IMG/VR virus record: IMGVR_UViG_3300048026_000960 | Coordinates: 1-35,475 of that record | DNA from: a virus | DNA length: 35,475 nt | Reading direction: 5' to 3' (one strand) | In this document: one piece after another, positions 1-7,233 of the stretch | Layout: each line of letters begins with the position of its first letter | How positions within the stretch are numbered: the first letter of the stretch is position 1 | The notes under the pieces: model-generated | The model's input: the letters and a program-made list of their open reading frames with translations, nothing else | Told to the model about the DNA's origin: nothing | The model's database searches: none | Program-made: the position numbers and the translations under genes

Positions 1-136
1 AGAACAAATTTAGGACTCGGAACGGCGGCTATAGAGTCTGCTGCTTCACTTTCACCCACTGGAGGTGTCCAAGCATATGCTGGAAGTTCTTCGCCTACGG
101 GCTGGCTTATTTGCGATGGCAGTGCTGTTTCTCGGA
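1..136. repeat. Terminal overlap copy (left) closing the circular map
   Basis: These 136 bases recur at 35340-35475. The only difference is position 120 (C here, T at 35459), and it is synonymous because GGC and GGT both encode Gly. The tail-fibre frame passes through both copies in phase. The simplest reading is assembly overlap of a circular or circularly permuted genome, with the mismatch reflecting strain variation or a read error. The unique genome is then about 35,339 bp. Confidence 0.93.
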
Positions 137-540
137 CTACTTACTCTGATTTATTCTCCGTAGTTAGCACTACATACGGAGTTGGCGACGGGTCTACAAC
201 ATTCAATCTACCAGACATATCGGGGCGCGTAATTGCAGGTAAGGAATCAACCGCTTCGCTTTTGACATCTGCTGGCAGTGGAGTAGATGGGGCAACTCTC
301 GGATCAACGGGTGGAAGCCAAACGCACCAACTCGACGAAAACGAAATGCCGATCCACGATCACGACACTAGTGATAGATATGATACGACTTCCAGGAACA
401 TGGCAGACACTGGCAGCGGGGTCTCTGTGAGGTTGAACAACATCACTACTCTGGCAAGAACTGTTACTTCGGCAGGTGGAGACCTGGCGCACCAGAACAC
501 GCAACCCACAATCGTTCTCAATTACATTATCAAAACGTAA
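1..540 (+). CDS. Tail fibre, C-terminal part with phage collar domain (continues from 32451)
   Basis: This is the open C-terminal end of the fibre gene that begins at 32451; there is no start codon because the window cuts the gene. Read from base 1 it gives the hallmark collar-domain stretch (GWLICDGS at about bases 100-123, then PDISGRVIAGK at about 211-243), as in Pfam Collar tail-fibre proteins. A short histidine-containing stretch follows (IHDHD near base 350), then a C-terminus ending LNYIIKT, typical of collar proteins. Joined to the right end, the whole protein is about 1142 aa and the collar falls near residues 985-1043. The domain sits at the host-facing tip of tail fibres, so a role in adsorption is inferred from the family. 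Confidence 0.93.
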   Translation, partial: RTNLGLGTAAIESAASLSPTGGVQAYAGSSSPTGWLICDGSAVSRTTYSDLFSVVSTTYGVGDGSTTFNLPDISGRVIAGKESTASLLTSAGSGVDGATLGSTGGSQTHQLDENEMPIHDHDTSDRYDTTSRNMADTGSGVSVRLNNITTLARTVTSAGGDLAHQNTQPTIVLNYIIKT

Positions 541-553
541 GGCCACATAGATT

Positions 554-850
554 ATGAGCTTAATCAACAAAACGCAGGCTGAAAAGCAAGCAGATCAAAT
601 ACTGTCACTAATAAAAGTTTTGCACGATCAGCTAAAGGAGTTTCACGAACAAGGAATGTGCCAACTCTGGGACGGCGAAGCCAATCCCCAAGATGTATTG
701 GATTCACTCGGAACTAATGCTGGAGAGGTTTTTTGGTTAAGTGGGGAGCTGGTGAAGTTTCTCAACGTCATTGATCCAGAATATGTTCCAAAAACTCCTC
801 CTCTGCCATTTACGATTGAGGCAGACGGAACTGTATCAATAACAGAATAA
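554..850 (+). CDS. Small hypothetical protein downstream of the tail fibre
   Basis: A 98-aa soluble protein, rich in Glu and Leu, with a helical N-terminal half (residues 1-60) and a short proline-containing segment (KTPPLPF) before a beta-like C-terminus. I do not recognise a family. It begins 13 bases after the fibre stop, with a possible AAGG ribosome-binding sequence 11 bases upstream of the ATG, and ends 4 bases before the next gene, so the three are surely co-transcribed. Position immediately after a receptor-binding fibre suggests a fibre-assembly chaperone or a minor tail protein; that is inference from position only. Confidence 0.7.
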   Translation: MSLINKTQAEKQADQILSLIKVLHDQLKEFHEQGMCQLWDGEANPQDVLDSLGTNAGEVFWLSGELVKFLNVIDPEYVPKTPPLPFTIEADGTVSITE

Positions 851-854
851 TACC

Positions 855-2444
855 ATGACATTATATTTCGACAGACGACTCCGGCGATTTGTGACCGTTC
901 CCGGTCTTGATGGCGCACTTGAAACGCTAACATTTAAGGCTGGTGATGTAGAGGAGGTGATCGTTCAATTCGGACAATCGCCAGATGGAGCGGCGCCCAA
1001 CTCTGTTGTTTCAGCGCCATCGTGGACGGCAGAAAATCTGGGCGCAGGCGCACTGATTGACATTGGTATCAAAGCAAGCGGCGACTATTCGGATGGCGAT
1101 TTACTAGCCGGAACATCCACATACGCTCACGATTCGGCAGCGAAAACATACACTTTCAATCTTTCGCTAAATACTACTCAAATAAACAATGCGCTAGAAA
1201 GAGTAGACGCAGACGACACTAACGACATTGCATCTTTAGACGACTGTCTATTTGAGCTTACTTACAAATACAGCGCAGGCGCAGATTACCAATCGTCTAT
1301 TGACGACGTTACAACGACCATTAAACACGACGTTCTCAGCGGCAGCGAGGGAACGCCTACGGACAGCGGAAATCCTGACGACTATGCGTTGACATCTAAC
1401 ACTATCCAGTTCAATCCGTCGCTGACAGGACTAACGGGAGGAACTGCATCAGACTTGGACTCACTGTCTACCGTCTCTCGGACTGTTGGTGAGACGTTTG
1501 CAATGCTGGATGCTGATGCAAGTAACGCTCTGCGGATTTACGAGCTTGCTTCTGGAACCGACGCTGAATCTTCGCCAGATGTAATCAGGCCGGATGATTA
1601 CGCTGCCAGCACCAATGAGAAGGTATTTAAACTAAAGACACTCAACACAGGGTCAAACGACTACCTTCTACTTTCGCAAACCGGCTCAGGCGGATTAACT
1701 TCGCAGACATGGACAAAGCGCAGCCTCGTCGAGTCTGTAGACACGGCTGGGATTTGCACAATGTCGAGCGGAGGTTTCCAACTACCAGTTGGAGACTATC
1801 GCGTTCGAGGATATGCCAACGCATACAATTGCGGCCACAACTACTTGCGGATTCAAAATACCACGGCTGCGACAACATCGGTGGAGGGCATGGAGGCATA
1901 CGCGCAGATAGCGCCCACCGAAACTGAGACTATTACATGCGTTGCAGATACCGCTGGATCACTAGACGGAACTTACTTCATCCTGCACGATGAGGATGGT
2001 TCGGTCGCCTTTTGGATAGACGTAGATGATAGCGGAACGGCGCAGCCTACTCTTACGGTCGATAGATACGTAGAGATTACCGGCATAGCCACGGGAGACT
2101 CAGCAACAGCAGTTGCAACAGCAGTTGCATCCGCTATTGATGGCGACTCTAAGTTTTCAGCAAGCTCAGCATCGGATGTGGTTACCGTTACACACGGCGA
2201 CGACTCACCGCAATATCCGGGCTTTCCACAAACTGCCGGTTTTACATTTGCAGTAACAGGCTACCGAGGCACTGGCGACCAAACAACCGCTCACATTGTA
2301 GGTAGGTTTTCGGTTACATCGGCCACAGATGTTTATGAACTGCAACATTTCTCGCGATTTACGCAAGGATCTGACGGTCAAGGATCAAATTTTATTGCGG
2401 CTCTTGGCAATACATCAAAGATTGAAATCGAGCAGGAGAAATAA
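855..2444 (+). CDS. Probable tail/adhesin structural protein with jelly-roll-like C-terminus
   Basis: A 529-aa acidic protein rich in Thr, Ser, Asp and Ala, with no signal peptide or membrane segment, typical of secreted or virion beta-structures. Residues 1-160 form one module beginning with an RRLRRFV stretch. Residues from about 270 to 355 read like a C1q/TNF-like jelly roll of phage tail proteins (W-T-K-R-S-L, then FQLPVGDYRVRGYANAY). This module seems to resume near residue 475 (VGRFSVTSATDVYELQHF) and ends IEIEQEK. About 120 residues in between look like a separate domain inserted in a loop. It sits between the fibre and the lysis cassette in a tight operon. A role as accessory receptor-binding protein is inferred; no catalytic motif is visible. 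Confidence 0.75.
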   Translation: MTLYFDRRLRRFVTVPGLDGALETLTFKAGDVEEVIVQFGQSPDGAAPNSVVSAPSWTAENLGAGALIDIGIKASGDYSDGDLLAGTSTYAHDSAAKTYTFNLSLNTTQINNALERVDADDTNDIASLDDCLFELTYKYSAGADYQSSIDDVTTTIKHDVLSGSEGTPTDSGNPDDYALTSNTIQFNPSLTGLTGGTASDLDSLSTVSRTVGETFAMLDADASNALRIYELASGTDAESSPDVIRPDDYAASTNEKVFKLKTLNTGSNDYLLLSQTGSGGLTSQTWTKRSLVESVDTAGICTMSSGGFQLPVGDYRVRGYANAYNCGHNYLRIQNTTAATTSVEGMEAYAQIAPTETETITCVADTAGSLDGTYFILHDEDGSVAFWIDVDDSGTAQPTLTVDRYVEITGIATGDSATAVATAVASAIDGDSKFSASSASDVVTVTHGDDSPQYPGFPQTAGFTFAVTGYRGTGDQTTAHIVGRFSVTSATDVYELQHFSRFTQGSDGQGSNFIAALGNTSKIEIEQEK

Positions 2445-2987
2445 ATGCAGATATTAAACGAAGGCGGCAAGCTTGCCCGAAAAGCCAGAGAGACTGGCCT
2501 GGACGAAGTTGCTGACGCTATTATCTCTGTCTCTCCCATCGGAGGTTATTGGAACATTGCCAAAAAGATCGGTCGAGCGTTGGGGCTTGGCGACAACGCA
2601 AGCGAAACAGCCATTGCCGACGCGCTAGAAGATGCGACGCCAGAGCAAAGGGCGCAGATCGCAGAGATAGCATTGCAAGAGCAGCAGGCAATACTGGCAG
2701 ACTATCAACAGGACCGGGAGCAGGTCACCGCTCGACACGCTGCCGATATGATGGGTGATTGCAAGCTTTCAAAAACATGGAGACCGATTGTCGGGTATAT
2801 TGTGATCAGCTGTTTCTTAATTGACTGGATTCTTTGCCTTATACTTTTCGCAGCAGGCAAACCATCGCAACCAAGCGAATTACTGGCGACGCTCGCCACA
2901 ACAGTCGTCGGTTTCTACTACGGATCTCGAGGACTCCAACACATTGCGTCAAAATTCGCTTCGAAGTGGCCAGGTAAAGTCAGGTAA
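2445..2987 (+). CDS. Holin of the three-TM gene-transfer-agent type
   Basis: A 180-aa protein matching the layout of the GTA_holin_3TM family (PF11351). It has a soluble helical N-terminal half with a coiled-coil-like segment (residues 60-110). An S-K-T-W-R-P motif (about residue 115) follows, then membrane segments at about 120-140 and 147-162. It starts one base after the preceding stop with a good AGGAGA ribosome-binding site, and its stop overlaps the lysin start (TAATG). Holins of this family are proposed to make the inner-membrane lesion that lets the lysin reach the cell wall. The family call rests on pattern recognition. The adjacent lysin and a second holin-like gene support a lysis role. 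Confidence 0.72.
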   Translation: MQILNEGGKLARKARETGLDEVADAIISVSPIGGYWNIAKKIGRALGLGDNASETAIADALEDATPEQRAQIAEIALQEQQAILADYQQDREQVTARHAADMMGDCKLSKTWRPIVGYIVISCFLIDWILCLILFAAGKPSQPSELLATLATTVVGFYYGSRGLQHIASKFASKWPGKVR

Positions 2988-4384
2988 TGGTTTTTCTCCT
3001 TACATTGCTACGGTTAATTGTGCGCGAGCTATTCGGCAGGAATAGGACGATCCACCGCGCACCGCTACCTGACCCTGCACCGACTCCCAGCGATCCACCA
3101 GAGCCGCCGGAAGCTCCCGCCATAGTCAAACCACCGTCGATGGATTTCGGCGCAGCTACGGACGTTGCAAGGGCCGTGCTAGGCAAAGGATATGATGTTT
3201 TCGCGAACAACTCAGAGCCATACAATCTCAACATCGTAGGCATCAGGGACGCATCTCCAGAGTTTGACCGATTCGGATGTCGATTGGTGCAATTCTGGAA
3301 ACAGGAGGATGGAGAGTGGCATGTTATCTCTGTTCCGTTTACGACTTACCCGGGCGAGAGATATACTAGGCGCAAACTGCTCAACCCACGCGGCGCAATG
3401 ATATTAAAGCCGGGGCAATACAGAAACATCTACCGACTCCGAAAGCATCGAGGACTCTACAATGCACTTTGTCAAGATGGTGGTCCGGTGAATGTCTACC
3501 GCGACGGAAACAGAGATAGAGTCTACGATCTCAAACCAAACACGCTACAGAGTGGCAATTTTGGCGCAAATATTCATGCTCCAGAGAATCCAGACGACGG
3601 CATTTGCCGCGACATTTACGACAAGATCGGTGCATCGTCGGCAGGATGCCAGGTAACAAAGAGCGTTCGCGACTTCCTGCGACTGCGGGACGAGTGGGAA
3701 AAGGCCAATCAGATTTGGGGCAATGTTTTTACTTATACGCTGATTGAGGACACCGACCTGATTGATTCCAGTTCTGAGCAGGTAAATATTGCAGATGTTA
3801 CCGCCGAAACGCCTAGCAACTATGCAGCAGGCAGAGTCATCGTCGATCTCGAGGCGCGAAGAGACGCAGACCGAACGCTAAAAATTTACAAACTGCCAGA
3901 AAATGACGGTGGAGGAAAATACGAGATTGCAGGGATCAATGACCGATACCACCCAGAAGCACTTGCTGACCTGCGAGCGATGCAACCCGATCAACGGGAA
4001 ACATACGCGGCCAGATACATCGAGGAATATACGCTGCGATATACAAAGCTCGACGAGGTAAAGCTCAAGCCTGGCACTAAATTCTTCGTTCTAGATACGA
4101 CTTTCAATCGAGGCCCAGGCGGAAGTGCGTGGATTGTTCAGGATGCGCTTCGGGCAATGGGGCGCAATGTAAGGAGAGACGGGAAATGGGGACCACAAAC
4201 TCGCGGAATGCTTAAAAAGGCAGACCGAGAAACGCCTTCCCTATTGCTACAAAAGCTACGAGACTCGCGAGAGAGATACGAGCGCGAGAGAGTAGGGTAT
4301 AGATCGAATTTTTGGAAGGGACTTGTAAACAGGTGGAATAAAGTTCACGAAATCGCGGAGGAAATGAACAGTAACCTTTTATGA
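2987..4384 (+). CDS. Two-domain endolysin: YkuD-like N-terminal domain plus GH108/PG_binding_3 muramidase-like C-terminal domain
   Basis: A 465-aa protein. Residues 3-15 are hydrophobic (FLLTLLRLIVREL), like a signal-arrest-release or anchor segment, followed by a proline-rich linker (28-50). Residues 80-235 contain H197 in FGANIH and C221 in SSAGCQV, resembling the His...Ser-x-Gly-Cys active site of YkuD-type L,D-transpeptidases. That assignment is inference. Residues 285-465 fit the GH108 lysozyme plus PG_binding_3 layout: NDGGGKYEIAGI, then FVLDTTFNRGPG, DGKWGPQTRG and a final WKGLVNRWNKV. The canonical catalytic Glu of the EGGY motif is not obvious; E289 or E305 are candidates. The gene overlaps the upstream holin by 1 base and the downstream holin by 4, forming a lysis cassette. 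Confidence 0.8.
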   Translation: MVFLLTLLRLIVRELFGRNRTIHRAPLPDPAPTPSDPPEPPEAPAIVKPPSMDFGAATDVARAVLGKGYDVFANNSEPYNLNIVGIRDASPEFDRFGCRLVQFWKQEDGEWHVISVPFTTYPGERYTRRKLLNPRGAMILKPGQYRNIYRLRKHRGLYNALCQDGGPVNVYRDGNRDRVYDLKPNTLQSGNFGANIHAPENPDDGICRDIYDKIGASSAGCQVTKSVRDFLRLRDEWEKANQIWGNVFTYTLIEDTDLIDSSSEQVNIADVTAETPSNYAAGRVIVDLEARRDADRTLKIYKLPENDGGGKYEIAGINDRYHPEALADLRAMQPDQRETYAARYIEEYTLRYTKLDEVKLKPGTKFFVLDTTFNRGPGGSAWIVQDALRAMGRNVRRDGKWGPQTRGMLKKADRETPSLLLQKLRDSRERYERERVGYRSNFWKGLVNRWNKVHEIAEEMNSNLL

Positions 4385-4743
4385 ACATACTACATCAAAT
4401 CATTGCAGCAGCGAAATCAATTGCTACGCTACCGGCCTCGGAATTTACCATTTCCGGCTATATCAAATACTTTGCGGCAATCATCGCTATTTCCTCACTT
4501 GGAAGCGTTGCCAAAATGCTTGGCGATCATACCGAGAAAGTAACCAAGCGAGTCGTTTTGACTTATTTGATTACCGGAACCACTGCCGGACTTATACTTT
4601 CACTTTTGACCATTGATAAATACGGCGGCTCTTTCTTGCTTGTCGGTATATCCGGCGTTGCTGGTTTTGGATCGGTCCAGATTCTCTCGGTTCTTTCCTA
4701 CGGATTTCAATCAGTCATTAAAAAGTTTTTCGGAACAAAATAA
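4381..4743 (+). CDS. LydA-like holin
   Basis: A 120-aa very hydrophobic protein with three or four predicted membrane segments (about residues 27-47, 58-77, 82-106) and a charged KKFFGTK C-terminus. The GGSFLLVGISGVAGFGSVQ stretch resembles LydA/holin superfamily III proteins. The start overlaps the lysin stop (ATGA). It is the second holin-like gene around the lysin; one may be the holin and the other an antiholin, or they may act in different steps. Family assignment is moderate, membrane location is clear. Confidence 0.68.
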   Translation: MNILHQIIAAAKSIATLPASEFTISGYIKYFAAIIAISSLGSVAKMLGDHTEKVTKRVVLTYLITGTTAGLILSLLTIDKYGGSFLLVGISGVAGFGSVQILSVLSYGFQSVIKKFFGTK

Positions 4744-4766
4744 GAACCAAGTAAGGAGAATGAGCG

Positions 4767-5507
4767 ATGGGAATAAAAAGATTCTTATTTGGAACCGACA
4801 GCCACGGCGATCAGCAGGACGACGAAACCGTAAATGCGTTTTTGTCGTTTGCTGACAGGTGGAAACCTCACATCAAAATCCACGGCGGCGACGTGTTCGA
4901 CTTTCGGCCCTTGCGAAATGGAGCAGGGGCGGAAGAACGAGCCGAGTCGATGGAGCGCGATTGCATTACGGGAATCGCCCTTCTCGACGCATACCGCCCG
5001 AACTACATCCTGCGAGGCAATCACGACGAAAGGTTGTGGCAATCGGCAAAATGTTCGACGAATGGAAACATGCGCGATCTATGCGGTAGGCTTGTGCAGG
5101 AAATCGAGCAGCAAAAGACTTGGAAGGCGGCAACCGTGCTACCTTACGACGTGAGAAGCGGCGTCTTGAAATTGGGACAATTGCAATTCGTTCACGGCTA
5201 CCATGCGGGAGTCGCAGCGGCTCGCCAGGCAATAGGAATCTACAAGGGAAGCGGCACTGGTGTTGTCCAGGGCCACGTTCACTCCTTCTCACGTTTTGCT
5301 GATTCGTCGCTCTCCCGGGCGGAGGGAATTAGCGTAGGCGCACTCTGTAAAATTGACATGCCCTACAACGCAAAAACGCCAAGGAAATTGGCGCATGAGA
5401 ACGGATGGGCATTTGGCGAAATCCACCAATCCAAAAGCGGAAAATCAGATTGGGAGCTGTGGTTTTGCCGCAAGGGAGAGACTGGCAAGTTTATTTCTCC
5501 TGTTTGA
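4767..5507 (+). CDS. Calcineurin-like metallophosphoesterase
   Basis: A 246-aa protein with the full metal-ligand set of the calcineurin-like phosphoesterase fold: D11 and H13 in TDSHGD, D42 in HGGDVFD, N85-H86-D87 in GNHDE, H143 in FVHGYH, and H170/H172 in GHVHS. The start has a strong AAGGAG ribosome-binding site 8 bases upstream. It ends the rightward transcription unit and its 3' end overlaps the convergent gene at 5491-5664 by 17 bases. Substrate is unknown: members hydrolyse nucleic acids, cyclic nucleotides, nucleotide tetraphosphates or phosphoproteins. Placement next to lysis genes makes a late role possible, but that is only context. Confidence 0.9.
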   Translation: MGIKRFLFGTDSHGDQQDDETVNAFLSFADRWKPHIKIHGGDVFDFRPLRNGAGAEERAESMERDCITGIALLDAYRPNYILRGNHDERLWQSAKCSTNGNMRDLCGRLVQEIEQQKTWKAATVLPYDVRSGVLKLGQLQFVHGYHAGVAAARQAIGIYKGSGTGVVQGHVHSFSRFADSSLSRAEGISVGALCKIDMPYNAKTPRKLAHENGWAFGEIHQSKSGKSDWELWFCRKGETGKFISPV

Positions 5508-5664
5508 TCCAATCAGTTATTTGCCCTGATTGAGACTTTCCGCGCTCCTCGCAGATAGCGCGAAACATCTCGGCGTGTTCCGGCTCCAGCCGCACCGTAA
5601 CGGCCTCCCGTGGCTCTGAGCGAGGCTTTCGCCCCGCTCCCTTGCGTTTTCCTCCTGCTCCCAT
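5491..5664 (-). CDS. Ribbon-helix-helix-like small DNA-binding protein
   Basis: A 57-aa basic protein starting MGAGGKRKGAGRKPRSEPRE, a basic glycine-rich arm common in phage small DNA-binding proteins. A ribbon-helix-helix-like core follows (VTVRLEPEHAEMFRAICEER, then SGQITDWIKQ). An in-frame upstream extension to 5760 exists. The ATG at 5664 is preferred because it has AAAGGA at good spacing and overlaps the upstream gene stop by one base (TAATG). It is the last gene of the leftward unit and converges on the phosphoesterase. Likely a transcriptional regulator; its operator is unknown. Confidence 0.7.
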   Translation of the reverse strand: MGAGGKRKGAGRKPRSEPREAVTVRLEPEHAEMFRAICEERGKSQSGQITDWIKQEK

Positions 5665-5837
5665 TAGAGTCCTTTTTCGGTAAGAAGATCGAATGCCGTT
5701 TTGCCTTCTCTGTTTACCAACTCTTGATTGATCCGATTGAGCTTTACACGGTCTGAGCATCCATTTTCTTTCTCATCGGTAAGAACTACATTAAGAAGAG
5801 TTTCGGTTGTTGCGGCGTTGATTTCGTTCGTTGTCAT
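5664..5837 (-). CDS. Small hypothetical protein upstream of the RHH-like gene
   Basis: A 57-aa reading frame beginning MTTNEINAATTETLLNVVLT and ending FDLLTEKGL. It is too short for common length cut-offs. Support is contextual: its TAA stop overlaps the ATG of the next leftward gene (TAATG), the arrangement seen at several other gene pairs here, and a promoter-like sequence lies just upstream. It is acidic, likely helical and has no recognised domain. It may be a small partner of the RHH-like protein, as in two-gene regulatory pairs, but there is no direct evidence for a toxin-antitoxin relationship. Confidence 0.5.
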   Translation of the reverse strand: MTTNEINAATTETLLNVVLTDEKENGCSDRVKLNRINQELVNREGKTAFDLLTEKGL

Positions 5838-5880
5838 GTAAATAGATTACACCCTATTTGATTTCGCGCAAGTGCTTTTT
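5838..5880 (-). promoter_or_regulatory. Candidate sigma70-like promoter for the 5837-5491 gene pair
   Basis: Read leftward there is TTGCGC, a 16-base spacer and TAATCT, ending about 9 bases before the ATG at 5837. The gap between this gene and the HNH gene (5838-5976) is one of the few intergenic spaces in the leftward unit, so a separate promoter is plausible. Judged by eye only. Confidence 0.35.
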
Positions 5881-5976
5881 CAAATAAAAGTGCATTTATT
5901 TTTCTTCCTTCGTATTGCTGCGAACAAGTCGAAGCGCAAGACCCACTCGGTATGCTCGCGATCTGGGGCGTTCAGC

Positions 5977-6435
5977 TCAATAATACTCCCCCTCTTTGCG
6001 TTCCAACCATTCATCAAATTCCTCGTAATCAGCTTCGGTGGCATACCAAGGATTATAGCCTGTTTTCTTCTCAAACCAGGTATCGAAAGCGTTGGCGACC
6101 CGGCGCGATTTTCTTTTCCTTGCTACCTTACTTTCGCGTTTCCTATCTGCCTCCTCATGGCACGGTTTGCAGACGATCTGGAGGTCAGAGGGCAATTCTT
6201 TGCCAAGGCGTTCGTAGTTCAAGTGATGCACCTCCAGCGATGCCGCCGCCTTTCCGCACAATTCGCATTTTCGACCGCGCAACCTAAAGAGATCGCGTCT
6301 GGTGTTTTTCCACTGTGCAGATTTTAGATGAGCCTGGTATCTCTGCCGCCATTCCAACTCAGCAGAACAAGCGGATGAAGCCAACGGCGATACCGTATCT
6401 TGTTCCAATTCAAATCTTTCTGCGCCGTGCCTCAT
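5977..6435 (-). CDS. HNH endonuclease
   Basis: A 152-aa protein with an HNH nuclease core at residues 50-98. The zinc-binding pair is C-E-L-C and C-K-P-C-H, with the catalytic H-H in LEVHHLNYERLG and the Asn-containing SDLQIV stretch. A basic segment (about 100-112) and a Trp/Tyr-rich C-terminal tail (WFEKKTGYNPWY) follow. Its start overlaps the stop of the upstream winged-helix gene by ATGA, so it is translationally coupled. HNH proteins in phages serve as homing endonucleases, packaging cofactors or DNA-degrading enzymes. This one is far from the terminase and in a recombination gene cluster, so a nuclease of DNA metabolism or a selfish element are both possible. Confidence 0.87.
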   Translation of the reverse strand: MRHGAERFELEQDTVSPLASSACSAELEWRQRYQAHLKSAQWKNTRRDLFRLRGRKCELCGKAAASLEVHHLNYERLGKELPSDLQIVCKPCHEEADRKRESKVARKRKSRRVANAFDTWFEKKTGYNPWYATEADYEEFDEWLERKEGEYY

Positions 6436-6695
6436 CTTAGTCGTTCTGCTGAAATCTCCCGATATGCCGCAGCCTTTCGACCTCCAGATAGTCTAACCTT
6501 CTTCGTTTCCCACGTTCCAGCGGCGACAGACAAGCGCATTAGTCGAGTGATTGTGCTTCGGCCACAATCAGCCAACGCAGCGAGATCATCAATCGTTCGC
6601 CATCCGTCCGGCCTGGCGTCGTCGTAATGACAGTCGACCGAATCAGCTCCGGCTCGCTGCAATGCCTCAAATATAGAGCTATCTTCCATTTTCAT
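6432..6695 (-). CDS. Winged helix-turn-helix DNA-binding protein
   Basis: An 87-aa protein with a winged-helix pattern: a helix (TIDDLAALADCGRSTITRLM, residues 34-53) that reads as helix-turn-recognition helix, followed by a wing (GTWETKKVRLSGGRKAAAYR). The start lies 17 bases inside the preceding gene and the stop overlaps the HNH start. Such single-domain MarR/replication-initiator-like wHTH proteins act as regulators; the target is not visible. Its tight coupling to early DNA-metabolism genes suggests it controls this unit. Confidence 0.68.
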   Translation of the reverse strand: MKMEDSSIFEALQRAGADSVDCHYDDARPDGWRTIDDLAALADCGRSTITRLMRLSVAAGTWETKKVRLSGGRKAAAYREISAERLR

Positions 6696-6903
6696 TCCCT
6701 TTCGACTCAGACTGTAAAATAAGATTCCGGGCGTAGTCTGTCGGTTTTGGATCGTCCCATAAATCCAGCTTGGTCATTACATCGTCCAAAACTGGAAAAA
6801 GATGGGGCGACTCAAACAACTTCATTTTGATTTTATCCAGCCGCGATTCCGCAGCTCGCCAATGCAAATCGTCTAGGTTGAAATTGTTTAAGTCGCCTTT
6901 CAT
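6679..6903 (-). CDS. Small hypothetical protein between SSB-like and wHTH genes
   Basis: A 74-aa acidic protein beginning MKGDLNNFNLDDLHW, probably all-helical. A longer in-frame extension up to 7158 overlaps the SSB-like gene in another frame. The ATG at 6903, four bases after the SSB-like stop, is chosen to remove that overlap and because the extension has shadow-like composition. The 3' end overlaps the wHTH gene by 17 bases. No family recognised. Confidence 0.65.
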   Translation of the reverse strand: MKGDLNNFNLDDLHWRAAESRLDKIKMKLFESPHLFPVLDDVMTKLDLWDDPKPTDYARNLILQSESKGNENGR

Positions 6904-6907
6904 CTGA

Positions 6908-7222
6908 CTAAAACGGGATTTCGTCATTACTTGGCGCGGGGACATCCTGCATCGGATTTGCTCCTGGCTGAGATGCAGGCTGAGATGCAGGCTGATTATC
7001 CCATCCCCATTTGCACTCTCCATTCCCAATGTAGTTTTTGGGCAAACCTGCCTCCCGGTCCTCCTGCGATTGGGACTGATTGAGAGAAACTTGTTTCCAC
7101 GCCTCCGGCTCGTTTTCGTCAATCCAGATGTCGACATCCAGATACGTGCCTTTCGCACCTTGAAACAGTTTCGTTTTGTCGATTTTAGTAACGTCGATTT
7201 TTGCTTTGACTAGCTTGCTCAT
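6908..7222 (-). CDS. Single-stranded DNA-binding-like protein with acidic C-terminal tip
   Basis: A 104-aa protein. Residues 1-75 have an alternating beta pattern fitting a small OB-like fold (KAKIDVTKID, GTYLDVDIWI). A low-complexity Gln/Pro/Ala/Ser linker follows (QPASQPASQPG), and the last residues are NDEIPF. The DxIPF tip after a flexible linker is the hallmark by which bacterial and phage SSB proteins recruit partner enzymes. It is shorter than bacterial SSB and the OB core is not confidently matched. Neighbours are a RecE-type exonuclease and a clamp, a typical phage recombination/replication module. Confidence 0.75.
   Translation of the reverse strand: MSKLVKAKIDVTKIDKTKLFQGAKGTYLDVDIWIDENEPEAWKQVSLNQSQSQEDREAGLPKNYIGNGECKWGWDNQPASQPASQPGANPMQDVPAPSNDEIPF
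6966..6995. repeat. 12-bp tandem repeat encoding the SSB-like linker
   Basis: The unit GGCTGAGATGCA is present 2.5 times (6966-6977, 6978-6989, 6990-6995). Because 12 is a multiple of three, copy-number change would lengthen or shorten the QPAS linker without shifting frame. Confidence 0.9.
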
Positions 7223-7233
7223 ATTTTTGTATG

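Noticed and set aside
1-136. Interpretation of the end repeat as a genuine direct terminal repeat
   Set aside because: It lies within the fibre gene whose frame continues exactly across the joint, and GpA-type terminases usually make cos ends; assembly overlap is simpler.
5872-6327. Rightward 151-aa frame with hydrophobic stretches
   Set aside because: It is antisense to the HNH nuclease gene, which has full catalytic and zinc motifs; the rightward frame has no recognisable features.
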